A stretch of 64,000 bases of DNA from Bin87 sp965204685 (GCA_965204685.1 OZ242004.1:124001-188000); one strand, 5' to 3'. Shown: positions 51,340-60,805, counted from the first letter of the stretch. Made by a program: numbers and translations. Notes: generated from the letters alone by a model not told the origin.

Positions 51340-52284
51340 TTGAGAAAATTCACGATGATCCCCATTCTGCTGGTCCTGGTCGCAGGCTTGTTCGCTTGCG
51401 CACCCGCCCAAGGCGGACCCCCACAGGCTGACGACACTTCCGCCCTCCTCACGCTGCCGCCCCCGACACTCGCCCCCACGCCCACCGCCAGTCAAGACTC
51501 AGGCCACAACGCCGTATCCAACGCAGCCACCCCGACACCCGTCTCAAGCGCCGTCGCCGAGTCCAACACTCCTCCGGAGCCGACGGCCACTGCCGCGGCA
51601 ACACCCTCTCCGACGCCGACCGCCACTGCCGTTCCAGAACCATCACCGACTCCCACCGCCGCCCGTGTTTCCACATCGCCGGAGGATGAGGCGAGAGTCG
51701 ACGACTTCCTCGATGACTTCATCAGCATCTCGTACGAAGCGTCCTTCGACATACCCAGTGAGTTCGCCGAGGGTGGCTACCCGGTCGCGGCCACCGTCAG
51801 CGGATGGGTAACTATGGGGACAATAGACAACCCCACATCCCAGTGGCTCATGAACATAGATATGACCAAACCCGTCAAACGCTCCATCGAAGTCGTCAGC
51901 CTCCCCAACACCTTCAACATGTACCTCCACGACCTCGATGCGAACAAGTGGTACTTCCTCCCTGAGAACTCCTCTGAGGTCGATACCGGACCGGTGGAGG
52001 ACATTAGCCAGGTTTGGTCCTACGGCATGGTGTTCTCCCTCTTGCCACCCGGCGATGCGCAGCAAACCCCCGATGGATACGTCCGCAAGATTGAGGTCCC
52101 AGCCTTCGGCACCGTGACCGTCACCTACGGCCAGGAGTACACCCTCGAAACCTTGACCATAACCGACCCCGACGGCAAGCAATTCCTTCGAGCACGCTTT
52201 TTCGACCTCAACAAGATCCACGACCTGGTTCCCTACGAACCGGTGGAAGAACTGCTCCCCGACACCTATTGGCAGTCCCAATAG
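51340..52284 (+). CDS. LppX/LprG-like lipoprotein with Pro-Thr linker
   Basis: The start is TTG 51340 (AAAGGAAAGCACCC before it) or ATG 51355. Lipoprotein signal ending LFAC. A Pro/Thr/Ala-rich spacer (TPTASQDSGH, PSPTPTATAVPEPSPTPTA) leads to a domain of about 190 residues: FISISYEASFDIPSE, ATVSGWVTMGTIDNP, FNMYLHDLDANKWYFLPE and YTLETLTITDPDGKQF. This half-barrel pattern is that of LolA/LppX/LprG lipid-carrying lipoproteins. Likely an outer-face lipoprotein binding lipid. Confidence 0.65.
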   Translation: MRKFTMIPILLVLVAGLFACAPAQGGPPQADDTSALLTLPPPTLAPTPTASQDSGHNAVSNAATPTPVSSAVAESNTPPEPTATAAATPSPTPTATAVPEPSPTPTAARVSTSPEDEARVDDFLDDFISISYEASFDIPSEFAEGGYPVAATVSGWVTMGTIDNPTSQWLMNIDMTKPVKRSIEVVSLPNTFNMYLHDLDANKWYFLPENSSEVDTGPVEDISQVWSYGMVFSLLPPGDAQQTPDGYVRKIEVPAFGTVTVTYGQEYTLETLTITDPDGKQFLRARFFDLNKIHDLVPYEPVEELLPDTYWQSQ

Positions 52285-52528
52285 CACGTATCCTCGGTAG
52301 ACGCGCGGCCCGAGCCCCTGCAATCAGAACGACGCAGGCCGGGCGTTCAGCCGAGCAGCCCTGTCGGCCAACACGACGGGAAGGGACGCGACCGCAATGC
52401 TGGCCGGCGCAACGCTCAGGCGTTGACAGTGCCGGAACGACCCCAGGCAGCTCACGGACTGATAGCCACAGAGGGCTTCTGACGAGAACATCTCACCCGC
52501 CGTTCGCATCTGTAGTTTTGATGGCTCG

Positions 52529-53212
52529 ATGACTGCGTTTTTTGCCGTGAGGGCCAGTGTCTTAGCCGTGATGCTCTTTGCGCTCGGATGCGCCGCCGAT
52601 GCTCCCGCGCCGACGCTCGGACCCGCGCCCACGCCCGAAGTTGCGCCGCCGCCGCCCGAATTCGTGCCGACGCTCACGCCGAGGCAAGCCCACGCCAGGG
52701 ATGAAACCAGAAAGCGGTGGGATGCAATACGCCCTCTCCAGAAACGCATGAGTATCGCGGCCGACCAGTGCCGCGGGGACAAAGCGCACCTGTACGAGGA
52801 CGAATTCCGACGCCTGATCGCAGAAGCCCGCGACGAGTTCGACGGCGATTGGGTGGCCCACGAGCGTCGGGTGTCCGAGTTGGAAGGCAAGCTCAGGCCA
52901 ATCGTGGAACGGGCGGAGCCCATGTGCGAAGAGGAGGCCGCCCGACGCCGTCGTTCGAGGGGCGCCCCGTCCACATTCGCTGCGCACGCCCTTTACGGGC
53001 TCGTCACCGGCGGACTGTGCGGCCGTTACATGGTGGGTCTCACGATACGGCGTGGATTGCTTTTCGGCCTCGTCGTCTCACTGGCGACAACCGCGCTTGC
53101 CGCGTTCGTCCCTTTCCCTGGGCGGGAGTTTGTCCCCTCTGCGGCTTGGTTGGGGTTGGCCGTCGTCCTGACAGCCGTCGTGTGCTGGCACAGCAACCGG
53201 TTCGGGTGGTAA
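52529..53212 (+). CDS. lipoprotein with C-terminal membrane spans, 227 aa
   Basis: MTAFFAVRASVLAVMLFALGC gives a lipobox (ALGC). A Pro-rich spacer, then a helical region (PRQAHARDETRKRWDAIR, EFRRLIAEARDEFDGDW), then two to three hydrophobic spans (LLFGLVVSLATTALAAFV, WLGLAVVLTAVVCW). No family recognised. Followed 30 bp later by a membrane-protein gene on the same strand. Confidence 0.55.
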   Translation: MTAFFAVRASVLAVMLFALGCAADAPAPTLGPAPTPEVAPPPPEFVPTLTPRQAHARDETRKRWDAIRPLQKRMSIAADQCRGDKAHLYEDEFRRLIAEARDEFDGDWVAHERRVSELEGKLRPIVERAEPMCEEEAARRRRSRGAPSTFAAHALYGLVTGGLCGRYMVGLTIRRGLLFGLVVSLATTALAAFVPFPGREFVPSAAWLGLAVVLTAVVCWHSNRFGW

Positions 53213-53242
53213 GGTTTGGAGCAAGTCAGGGGGAGGACACCA

Positions 53243-53551
53243 ATGGCGGCCATCGCGGCGCAATACATCAACGTGACCCCGGTGATCGTTTACGCCCTTC
53301 TCCTGTACCTGGTCGTTCCCTTTGGAGCGTGCGTCCTGGCGGGCTTGATCGGCACGAGCGACAGGAAGGGTTTCGCCAGAGGCTCGCTCTGCGGAGTGTT
53401 GACCGTGATGGCGTCTGCGGCGGGATGCAGCGTCGTCATGGAAACGAGCGACGACAACTTCAATGCCTTCGTCATCCAGGCGTTGGTGACGGCCGGCGTG
53501 GGGGCAGCTTTGACGCTCTGGGCAGTGGGACTGAAATTCTGGAACAACTAA
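53243..53551 (+). CDS. membrane protein, 102 aa
   Basis: GGGGGAGGACACCA precedes ATG 53243, which is preferred to the earlier in-frame start at 53216. Three hydrophobic spans: VIVYALLLYLVVPFGACVLA, LCGVLTVMASAAGCSVV and ALVTAGVGAALTLWAVGLKF. Likely co-transcribed with the upstream lipoprotein. Function unknown. Confidence 0.6.
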   Translation: MAAIAAQYINVTPVIVYALLLYLVVPFGACVLAGLIGTSDRKGFARGSLCGVLTVMASAAGCSVVMETSDDNFNAFVIQALVTAGVGAALTLWAVGLKFWNN

Positions 53552-53634
53552 GTATCTGTCCGTAGACTTACCAGCGACCCCGCCCCTGCCGAACGGTTAC
53601 CTGTCCTTTGCCACCCAAGTCAATTCCGGCGGCT

Positions 53635-55323
53635 ATGCACTCAACGCAAAAATATCGCTGGGCCGCAGTGGTGGCGGTGGCATTGGTCACCGTTTTCGCG
53701 TTGGCCGCACTCGCCGCTTTCGCCCCGTTGCAGGGAGCATTCACGCACCACGGGTTGCCTCCACCCCTGACCCCGCCGGCCCCGCCGACCCCAACGCCGG
53801 TCGTTCTGGGGAACCCAGTCAACCTGGAAGCCGCGCCGCAGACCGGCTTGGGCGAAGTTCATTTGCGGTGGGACTATGCGCAAAACGCCGAGGAGCATTG
53901 GGTCTGGTCGGCCAAGTGGGACAACACCGGCGGCAAATGGACGCTGGGCTTCATTGACGAGGCCGTGGTGGGAGACCTGGAGGTCGGCCAGGATTACTGG
54001 TTCATCGTGATCGCCGGCCGGCATCAGGCAAATGGCGAACACCAATGGTCGCGCTGGAGCAACTGGGCCAAGGCACAGCCTGGGCTGGGGCCAATACCGA
54101 CTCCCACTCCAACGCCTGGTGTCCCTGGACAAGTCACCATCAACTTCGTCGAGGGTCCTGACGGCGACTACGAAGCCATGGCCAGCACTCCCTGCGACGG
54201 GCCCACGGCGCCCTTTGTTCCAGCGGCGCACGGCGGCGGCAGCCCTACCGGCTGGTCCTGCGGCAAGGAACCGGAGGTCAACTTCAACCTGACCCCGCTG
54301 GAATCCGAGGGTCACAGCTTCGAGATACCAATGGCCTGCGTCGACCGGTTCCTGGCCGACTGCGGACTGGCCGCGGGTGATTACCGCCGGATATGGGACA
54401 TCGGCTTCATCGAGCGCGTCAAACGGCGCACCAATGGCCAGGTGCAGTTCGAGGTTACATCTTTCCCGGAACTCGGACACGCCGGCTCCGACGCCCTTCG
54501 TCTGATTGAAGAAGGCACACTGGATGCGGCGCAAATCCACCCCGACCACATCACCGGCGACTACCCCGTAGCCGGCATCGCCAACCTGCCGGGCATCTAC
54601 CGCACCCAGGATGTGCAGCTGGAAGTCATCGAAATGATGCAACTCATCATGGCCTCTCTGACCACCTACAACAACAGCGTTCAGATAGCCTACATGATGG
54701 CCGGAGACCACTACCTCTTCTCCCGACTTGAAGTGCACGACGACCCTGGAGACTGGCCGGGTTTCCGCGTACGTACCCCCAGCGTCGCCTTCAGCGACCT
54801 GCTGTCCGGCTTGGGCGCCGACCCTCAACAGGTCTCCTTTGCCAAGTTGCACTATGCTCTGGCAAGCGGCGCCCTCGACGGCGCAGTGTCATTGGCCGAC
54901 ACCGGTTGGTACCAGCGCTGGCACGAAGTTTCCGACTACATAGTCGGCCCGTGCATCTCCATCGACCACAGTTGGCTGGCGGTCAACCAACAGCGTTGGG
55001 ACGAAATCCCGCCGGACCTGCAGAACATCATTCTCGAAGAGCGCGCCCGCCACGCATTCCTGAACCGCCACCTGGTGTTGAGCCACTCAGACCCGTGGGC
55101 AGTGGACAACAACGCAGGCGAGGGCATGCAATCCGCGATGCTCTCCTCCAGCCTGCGGGACGCGATGCGCCAATCAGCCGTCGCCAACGTAGTCCCTAAC
55201 TGGGTCGAGCGCGCCGGTGGCCCAGACTCCGCGCCTTGGCACCTCTTCAACCTCATCGTGTCCCCCATCGTTGGCATTTACATCAACCCCGACGGGTCTG
55301 CATCTGACGAAGATCAGAACTAG
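53635..55323 (+). CDS. TRAP transporter solute-binding protein (DctP-like) with an N-terminal fibronectin-like domain
   Basis: 562 aa from ATG 53635. Signal or anchor span (WAAVVAVALVTVFALAALAA), Pro-rich spacer, an FnIII-like domain (LEAAPQTGLGEVHLRWDYA, GDLEVGQDYWFIVIAG), a second Thr-Pro spacer, then a DctP/TRAP-type domain of about 330 residues: IERVKRRTNGQVQFEVTSF, LRLIEEGTLDAAQIHPDHI, WPGFRVRTPSVAFSDLLSG, ISIDHSWLAVNQQRWDEIP. DctP proteins bind carboxylates for TRAP transporters. No dctQ or dctM is nearby, and the extra domain plus anchor suggest a sensor or surface-bound receptor instead. Confidence 0.75.
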   Translation: MHSTQKYRWAAVVAVALVTVFALAALAAFAPLQGAFTHHGLPPPLTPPAPPTPTPVVLGNPVNLEAAPQTGLGEVHLRWDYAQNAEEHWVWSAKWDNTGGKWTLGFIDEAVVGDLEVGQDYWFIVIAGRHQANGEHQWSRWSNWAKAQPGLGPIPTPTPTPGVPGQVTINFVEGPDGDYEAMASTPCDGPTAPFVPAAHGGGSPTGWSCGKEPEVNFNLTPLESEGHSFEIPMACVDRFLADCGLAAGDYRRIWDIGFIERVKRRTNGQVQFEVTSFPELGHAGSDALRLIEEGTLDAAQIHPDHITGDYPVAGIANLPGIYRTQDVQLEVIEMMQLIMASLTTYNNSVQIAYMMAGDHYLFSRLEVHDDPGDWPGFRVRTPSVAFSDLLSGLGADPQQVSFAKLHYALASGALDGAVSLADTGWYQRWHEVSDYIVGPCISIDHSWLAVNQQRWDEIPPDLQNIILEERARHAFLNRHLVLSHSDPWAVDNNAGEGMQSAMLSSSLRDAMRQSAVANVVPNWVERAGGPDSAPWHLFNLIVSPIVGIYINPDGSASDEDQN

Positions 55324-55328
55324 ACACG

Positions 55329-55480
55329 CCATGGTGGCCAGCGTGTCCAATAGCCACGAGGTGCAGGAGTTGGTGGGACACCGGTGCCATCGGATGGTTC
55401 CAGTTGGGCTCAAGGGAACTCGAAGCCCACTAACGGCATTCTTCCCAGTACCCTGCCGTCCGGTCGCATGGAGGCCGTTT
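55329..55480 (+). pseudogene. 3' fragment of the nuclease-like family found at 62346 and 4957
   Basis: About 120-150 bp align with 62905-63050 at DNA level: ATGGTGGCCAGCGTGTC, GAGGTGCAGGAGTTGGTGG, GGAACTCGAAGCCCACTAA. Encoded sense: MVASVSNSHEVQELV, then a frame change before GAIGWFQ-type text. It starts 5 bp after the stop of the DctP-like gene. No 5' part. Confidence 0.6.
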
Positions 55481-55783
55481 TCCATGCCGCCCCAGTGCTC
55501 AGAAAACACGGTCTTCAGTCACGACCTGACGGCAAACGCGGCATGACCATGGGAACCATGCGCAGCCACCCCAGGCACGTGCCCCGGCTCCCGCAGGTTC
55601 GCCCGTCGGGGCACCAGATTCGCGACCCGCTCGCCCGAAGGGGAAGCTCATGCCGACCACTGTGCCCGTCCCAAGATTTCACAAGCCGACGGCAGTGGAC
55701 ATGGCAGTGCACGCCGCCTCGGACTTCACGAACACCTCGGCAATCTCGGTATCCGTCATAACTTCGTCGCGTTGCTCCGCTCG

Positions 55784-56437
55784 TCAATCTTCTGCTGATG
55801 ATGATGGCTCCCTTCCGGCGGCGCGTGGCGCCTCCTCCCGCGCTCCGCCCGGAAAGATGCCCTTCACGATCCCGAAGACGACCCGCAAGCCGAATTCCAG
55901 GGCAACTAGGAACAACCAATAGACAAAAATGGTTTCCCACAGGCCGTTGACCTGCCCTAAAACGGCCAGCGAAGCTCCCAGGTCCGGGGACGACGCGTTG
56001 ACCAGCAGGAAGGACAACACCGCGAAAGGCAGAATCTTGGCCAGATCTCGGGACAGGTCCACGTCGTAGTACGCGCACACCCGGACCGCGCTCACCGTCG
56101 CCAGGGTGATGATCAGTATTTCGGACAACTCACTGTCTTTCGACAGGAAGGCAAGCATCACCGTCAGGATGGCGAGCCAGAAGAAAGCGAACGCCGGAAA
56201 CAGGACGATGAATTTGATCGTGTACCAGATGAGGGAGAAGAGATCCCGCAACACGCGAACACCGGACGGGTCATTTTTGGACAGGTCTAACTTGAAGATG
56301 TCACGGCCGGCGATGAACCGGTAAAACTTGAAAATGAAGATGGCGTAAACCGCCATGCCCAAGACGTACACCGCCACCGGCAGCAACTCCCGGAGCGCAT
56401 CTTCCGGAATCAATCCGTTGGGGAATATAACGTCCAT
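55784..56437 (-). CDS. multi-pass membrane protein, 217 aa
   Basis: AGGAGGTACGAGGAT precedes ATG 56437, preferred over 56464. Five or so hydrophobic spans: LLPVAVYVLGMAVYAIFIFK, IKFIVLFPAFAFFWLAILTV, IILIITLATVSAVRVCAY-like, ILPFAVLSFLLVNA and TIFVYWLFLVALEFGLRVVF. Basic loop DIFKLDLSKNDPSGVRVLRD. The layout is like voltage-sensor or potassium-channel-like proteins without their filter; no family is assigned. Confidence 0.6.
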   Translation of the reverse strand: MDVIFPNGLIPEDALRELLPVAVYVLGMAVYAIFIFKFYRFIAGRDIFKLDLSKNDPSGVRVLRDLFSLIWYTIKFIVLFPAFAFFWLAILTVMLAFLSKDSELSEILIITLATVSAVRVCAYYDVDLSRDLAKILPFAVLSFLLVNASSPDLGASLAVLGQVNGLWETIFVYWLFLVALEFGLRVVFGIVKGIFPGGAREEAPRAAGREPSSSAED

Positions 56438-56727
56438 ATCCTCGTACCTCCTGCTCGTCGTCACTCACTACGGCTCCGGCTTGGATGATGGCTTGGCTCA
56501 GGTCGCCGACGCTGGGGCTATCGTTCTCTCCAACCTGGGCTTCCCGCCTGCTTTCGGCGGCTCCAGCCTCCGGCCGGGAACCAAACGTGGTTGAAACCGC
56601 CTCAGCTGGCGTCCGATCTTGCTGCCACCGCTGCCGACCGTTTTCAACGGTGAAAATAGTACTCGAACGGTCGCGACGCTGCGGCAGGCCGAGAGGGCAC
56701 CGTTGCAACGAGGAGTAAACCCACGCG

Positions 56728-57282
56728 ATGGCCGGCTACAACCACCGACGCGGCATGAGCAACAACGCCGTTGACGTCTACCGCAACAACCAGAAGCCCA
56801 TCAGCCGGTTCACCGCCCAGGACCTCCGCGACGCTGACATCAAGATCTCCCTGGGCTTCGCCAGGTGGTTGGCCAAGAAGAAACACTGGCGGCACGTCGC
56901 ACGGCACCACTCGTCGAAGTTCTACAAATTCGTTCGCTTCTACGACCTCGCGCACCTGCGCCAGAGCATCGAAGACCTGGGCGCCGACCGGATGGCCGAA
57001 CTCCGCCAGCATTACCGCCGGCACCTCGCCGCGAAGCGACGACAGGCCCAGAAGGAGCTCACCCCAGTGGAAGGTGAATATGCCCAGCACGTGGTGGCCT
57101 GGGTCCCCTTCGAAGGAGAACTGGACGGCAAGGGCTGGATCCACCTGCCGGACGGCACCAAGAAGAAGGCCCACACCAAGTGGGTCAGATTCCGAAAGGT
57201 CAACCGTAAACCCAGCACCAGCAAGGGGCGGCGCAAGAAAAAGCGCAACGGCACCAGAGACCGACGGTCAACCATCCCGTGA
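56728..57282 (+). CDS. basic hypothetical protein, 184 aa
   Basis: GAGGAGTAAACC lies 15 nt before ATG 56728. Very basic: HRRGMSNNAVDVYRNNQKP, ARWLAKKKHWRHVARHHSS, MAELRQHYRRHLAAKRRQAQ, ending RRKKKRNGTRDRRSTIP. A middle beta segment (AQHVVAWVPFEGELDGKGW) interrupts the helices. Probably nucleic-acid-binding. Family unknown. Confidence 0.6.
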   Translation: MAGYNHRRGMSNNAVDVYRNNQKPISRFTAQDLRDADIKISLGFARWLAKKKHWRHVARHHSSKFYKFVRFYDLAHLRQSIEDLGADRMAELRQHYRRHLAAKRRQAQKELTPVEGEYAQHVVAWVPFEGELDGKGWIHLPDGTKKKAHTKWVRFRKVNRKPSTSKGRRKKKRNGTRDRRSTIP

Positions 57283-58154
57283 GCCGGACCCCGCGCCAAA
57301 AGCCAACCCAGCCGAACGGCCTCGAGGCGACCAGCCCGAGCATGGCGACATTCGTACCCACGAGACGGTGCGCAATGCCTCGACGGATTTCGGAGCACGC
57401 TGGCGCTCGTGCTACAATATGCGTGGGACCGAGGCCAAGAGCCGTAAGAGCCTGACCACGGGAACAAGGTGGTTAGACCCACCCGCCGCCCATCTATCAG
57501 TGGCCAAATCCGGCCGAACCAGCCCGAGTCCCGTCGGTCAATGCGCAGACGACCACAGGGCGCCACCTGCAAACGGCACGGTTAGCTCTCCGATATAAGC
57601 TTCGCCTGCTCACAGGCAGGCTAGGGAGATTACGCGTAACTCTTCCTTCCGAGAACGGCCGTAATGAAGTCGGCACGCCGCGGGAAGCACGAAGCAAGCG
57701 ACGTTTCCCAGGAGCCCGAGACTGGCGGCGGGATGAGTTCCCGCCCAGTTACCGTCTTCGGCAGCAGAGGCCCAGCGCAAAGAGACTGCGCATTTGGGCC
57801 GTTTCGTCGTATCCATCGGCCACCGCATTGTAGGAAGAAATCATGCCAGCAGTAGTCGACAAGCCTCGCATCCAATGCCGTTACCGGGACGACCAGAACC
57901 GGCAGCGACCCGTGGGCGTCTTCAAAAACTCCGCGTACGGCAGGTTCCGCCTGCCATAATAGACTCCAGCGCAAGTTGGCGTTCGGATCGGACCTTCCCT
58001 CAGCACCGGCCCCGATGTGCTAAGGCAACCGAAGGACCGCGTCTCGGGATGGGCAGGCATCAAGCAAGTTCCCAGAAATGAAGGTCAGGCAGGTGCAATG
58101 CTGCCGGACCACGGAAACGCTTTTTCGTTGACGAGCACCTTTCACAAGAATCGG
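57283..58154. other. region with no confident gene; one possible 38-aa ORF
   Basis: About 870 bp. A short frame at 57843-57959 (ATG after AGGAAGAAATC; MPAVVDKPRIQCRYRDDQNR, then PVGVFKNSAYGRFRLP) might be real. GCCTGC, TCACAG, GCAGGC at about 57608-57625 forms a small hairpin. A TACAAT hexamer at about 57414 followed by a structured-looking stretch might mark an RNA gene, but nothing matches a known RNA. Confidence 0.3.
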
Positions 58155-59177
58155 TCAATCGGGTCTTAGCTCTACAGCAGTGACCAATCCTCGAGGCACC
58201 GGCAATGAAATGGCCGCATCATCAGATTGAACTGGGGTGTCGCTGAAGCCTATCCAAAATCTGTATTCATTTTGCTTCCTGTAGATCTCGTCATCCGGTT
58301 TCGTAAAGAGGGATTCGATAGTCCGGGACTTTGGCCTCGTGTCCGCCAAGTACGTTACGGGACCATGAACTACCCACGCCCAAGTCTTCACGAACGCATC
58401 GTCTTCGGGAGGTTCGGCGTTTCCCAACATTGAACCACCAACGGCTTCCGCGAAGGCAACGACAATATGCTTGGCCAATTCCTTGGAACTCGGGAATACT
58501 GAACCGTGAGTATAATCCTGCCCAAAGATGTCTCTCGCACTTTCCCGCGTCAAGACATCGTTGTTTTGATGCAAGGAACAACAATACATGAACGTCTTAA
58601 AACAGCCGTCTGTCCTATTGGCCCCGCCCGCATCAAACACGATTGACGTACCCTCTGGCGAAGGTTTCATAATTAGTCGGCTACCAATCGGCGACTCGTG
58701 GGAGACTCTGCATCCCTCAAATGGATCTCCCAAGCCGGCCGACCCGGGTTCCAGCGTTCTGTAATAATTAGGTGTACGCAAACGCAGGCTGTCGCAAAGC
58801 GCAGGCGCATGGCTTTTGGCGGAGTACTTGATGACGGGCACGCCTGAGTGTTCCTCGTTACCCAGGTATTTTTCAAAGAGGCCAACATAAAGCCGAATCT
58901 TGCTTCCAGTTTCATATTCAGCTTCAATCCCTCGCACACCGAGATGGTGCTCTTCCACGGCCACCGAACGCGCAACTTCCATCAATATGGGACAAGGCAA
59001 CCCAATGCTGGTGAATGTGCCATCGAACTCTCTGACCATGTCAGCTTTCCTCCGAGGAACAACTTGCCAAGGTCTTTGGACCGATGGCAAGAACACGAAA
59101 CGTCCATCAACGTACCACATTTGGGACATCACGAGTACCCTATCCTGACACACTAAAGAGGCGATTTCGCTACTCAC
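58155..59177 (-). CDS. DUF2971-like protein, possible defence partner of SIR2
   Basis: 340 aa from GTG 59177; ATG 59129 is an alternative that would leave the repeat at 59147-59175 outside the gene. The order of features (GLGDPFEGCRVSHE, MYCCSLHQNNDVLTRE, WAWVVHGPVTYLAD, IYRKQNEYRFWIGFSD) resembles DUF2971 proteins (DPFEG-like, W..Y/HG, ..QNEYR), which occur in defence islands. No catalytic site is known for that family. It lies about 95 bp downstream of the SIR2 gene on the same strand. Confidence 0.5.
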   Translation of the reverse strand: MSSEIASLVCQDRVLVMSQMWYVDGRFVFLPSVQRPWQVVPRRKADMVREFDGTFTSIGLPCPILMEVARSVAVEEHHLGVRGIEAEYETGSKIRLYVGLFEKYLGNEEHSGVPVIKYSAKSHAPALCDSLRLRTPNYYRTLEPGSAGLGDPFEGCRVSHESPIGSRLIMKPSPEGTSIVFDAGGANRTDGCFKTFMYCCSLHQNNDVLTRESARDIFGQDYTHGSVFPSSKELAKHIVVAFAEAVGGSMLGNAEPPEDDAFVKTWAWVVHGPVTYLADTRPKSRTIESLFTKPDDEIYRKQNEYRFWIGFSDTPVQSDDAAISLPVPRGLVTAVELRPD

Positions 59178-59272
59178 ATTACAATAGTCATCGAGGCGTG
59201 ATTGTGACCTGTGGTTGCGTGTTTTGTAATTGCTGTTTCAGTCTTGTATGCAGACAGACTCTTCAACAGCCA

Positions 59273-60538
59273 TCAGATCCAACAATTGACTGGCGCCCGT
59301 TGATGGACCAACTGCCACCAGTTTAAAAATTCTTCCCGCGACAGAAACCATTCCCACCCCAATCGACCACTTTCTTCAAATTCTTTACGTAATTCCTCAT
59401 AATGATACCTTTGATCTTCAGAGGGAATGCTACCGAATTTATCATTGAGTTGCAATATTCGTCTGGTGTATTCTACATGCCGATTGTCCCAAACGTGGGG
59501 TCTTACGAACTCTAATGGGGCGTACTGTTCCATAAAGCCAGTCACATCTGTTACTTGTCCAATAGGATTGGGGACTCCCAGAAGTTTCTTGATGTGACGC
59601 GCAGCATCGGGGTCAGGGTTGACAACAATAATTACGGGCAGGGCCACTCCATCCTCATAGTTTGACCTGATCGCCGACCGCAACATGCTTAGCACAGTCA
59701 GGTCGGTTTGGGGAAGCGAATAGCCAACCATGATGATCCGTCCGCGATCATTGTTGGCAAGTTCCTCCACGGCCTTAGTCCATATCGCCTGAAGCACCGG
59801 ATGCTCGATGAACGCCTGTTTATCGTTGGTTGGCGGCACAATGAATGTTCGTAGGCCCTCCGCCATGCATTCCATCTCGGTGTGGCGTCTGTGGTACATG
59901 GTCGTGTTTCGAAACGGTTCAGGATATGTGTAGTAATTTAAGGACCCGTGCAGCTTGTAGTAGCGAAAAGTATCCGCGCCTGTCCGCCCTCTCCACATAT
60001 CACCGTTTCTTGTCTGTTCGTGAGGAATTGGTATTGGATATATGTGGCGAGGGTCTATCCAGTAGGCGTTCTTTACATCATCGTCATCACGGTAACGCTG
60101 ACACCTAATTGATGCTGCATACGCCTCAACCAACAGGTCGTAGTTGAATGTCAACACATGGTTTCTGTTCATATGCCATATGTTGACCAATCGCTTACCC
60201 AGGGTTGCATCACCTTGGTCGTCTTTCCCCACGCCGCACGGGATCTGTAATTGGTCTCGGATGCGTTCGACCACCAGCTCATACAAAGCCAGATCTGCGT
60301 GTTTGTCGGCAGGCGACTTCCAGGGGGCCTCGCTTCGAAGTTCTGACAAGGCTAACTCAACGTCCTTGATGATCAAGGGGTTATCGAACCTTTCGGTTAT
60401 TATGTCCTGGACACTCTCAGCCAAGTCTGACATAAGAGGCATGCCATTGCATATCTGACGGGAGAATCCGGCTCCGAGGATCCAGATGTCATTGGCATTA
60501 TCGGGAGCTCTTGTTCGTTTGTTTCTACGTATCATCAT
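59273..60538 (-). CDS. SIR2-domain protein (SIR2_2-like NADase-type)
   Basis: 421 aa. DIWILGAGFSRQICNGMPLM (NAD-binding GAGxS), HVLTFNYDLLVEAY, YYKLHGSLNYY (HG catalytic His) and IIMVGYSLPQTDLTVLSML are the conserved blocks of SIR2-like domains in bacterial defence proteins. In characterised systems such domains deplete NAD when infection is sensed. No separate sensor domain is obvious in the C-terminal 150 residues. Starts 3 bp after the zinc-ribbon stop and precedes the DUF2971-like gene: a three-gene unit. Confidence 0.75.
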   Translation of the reverse strand: MMIRRNKRTRAPDNANDIWILGAGFSRQICNGMPLMSDLAESVQDIITERFDNPLIIKDVELALSELRSEAPWKSPADKHADLALYELVVERIRDQLQIPCGVGKDDQGDATLGKRLVNIWHMNRNHVLTFNYDLLVEAYAASIRCQRYRDDDDVKNAYWIDPRHIYPIPIPHEQTRNGDMWRGRTGADTFRYYKLHGSLNYYTYPEPFRNTTMYHRRHTEMECMAEGLRTFIVPPTNDKQAFIEHPVLQAIWTKAVEELANNDRGRIIMVGYSLPQTDLTVLSMLRSAIRSNYEDGVALPVIIVVNPDPDAARHIKKLLGVPNPIGQVTDVTGFMEQYAPLEFVRPHVWDNRHVEYTRRILQLNDKFGSIPSEDQRYHYEELRKEFEESGRLGWEWFLSREEFLNWWQLVHQRAPVNCWI

Positions 60539-60541
60539 TGA

Positions 60542-60805
60542 TTACTCGATCCTGTTGTCGAATAAGCTGGGTTCTGTAGCGGTAGAGTGGCACTCTGGGC
60601 ACCGCCTGTCGTTGTAGAGCGTTTCGGGGTAGTTGACCAGACGGTCGCAACCGGTGCAATGGTATTGCTCAACCGCGGGCGGGTCAAAGAACTTCCGCTT
60701 GGGCTTCGCATGGAGCACCACGCGGGCAATCTCTTCCGGCATGGCGTCAATCTTTGGCGGATAGGGTCGAGACGGCCTACCCCGTTCTTTCTTCCTGCGT
60801 GGCAT
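60542..60805 (-). CDS. small zinc-ribbon protein, 87 aa
   Basis: MPRRKKERGRPSRPYPPKID then a helix (PEEIARVVLHAKPKRKF) and a ribbon: YHCTGCDRLVNYPETLYND, RRCPECHS. Proteins of this plan are commonly seen next to DNA methyltransferase-HNH genes in Chloroflexota, as here. Ends 3 bp before the SIR2 start. Confidence 0.65.
   Translation of the reverse strand: MPRRKKERGRPSRPYPPKIDAMPEEIARVVLHAKPKRKFFDPPAVEQYHCTGCDRLVNYPETLYNDRRCPECHSTATEPSLFDNRIE

Noticed and set aside
57410..57625. Possible structured RNA after a TACAAT hexamer
   Set aside because: I checked it against tmRNA, SRP RNA, RNase P RNA and 6S RNA features I know and found no match; kept only as an unassigned region.
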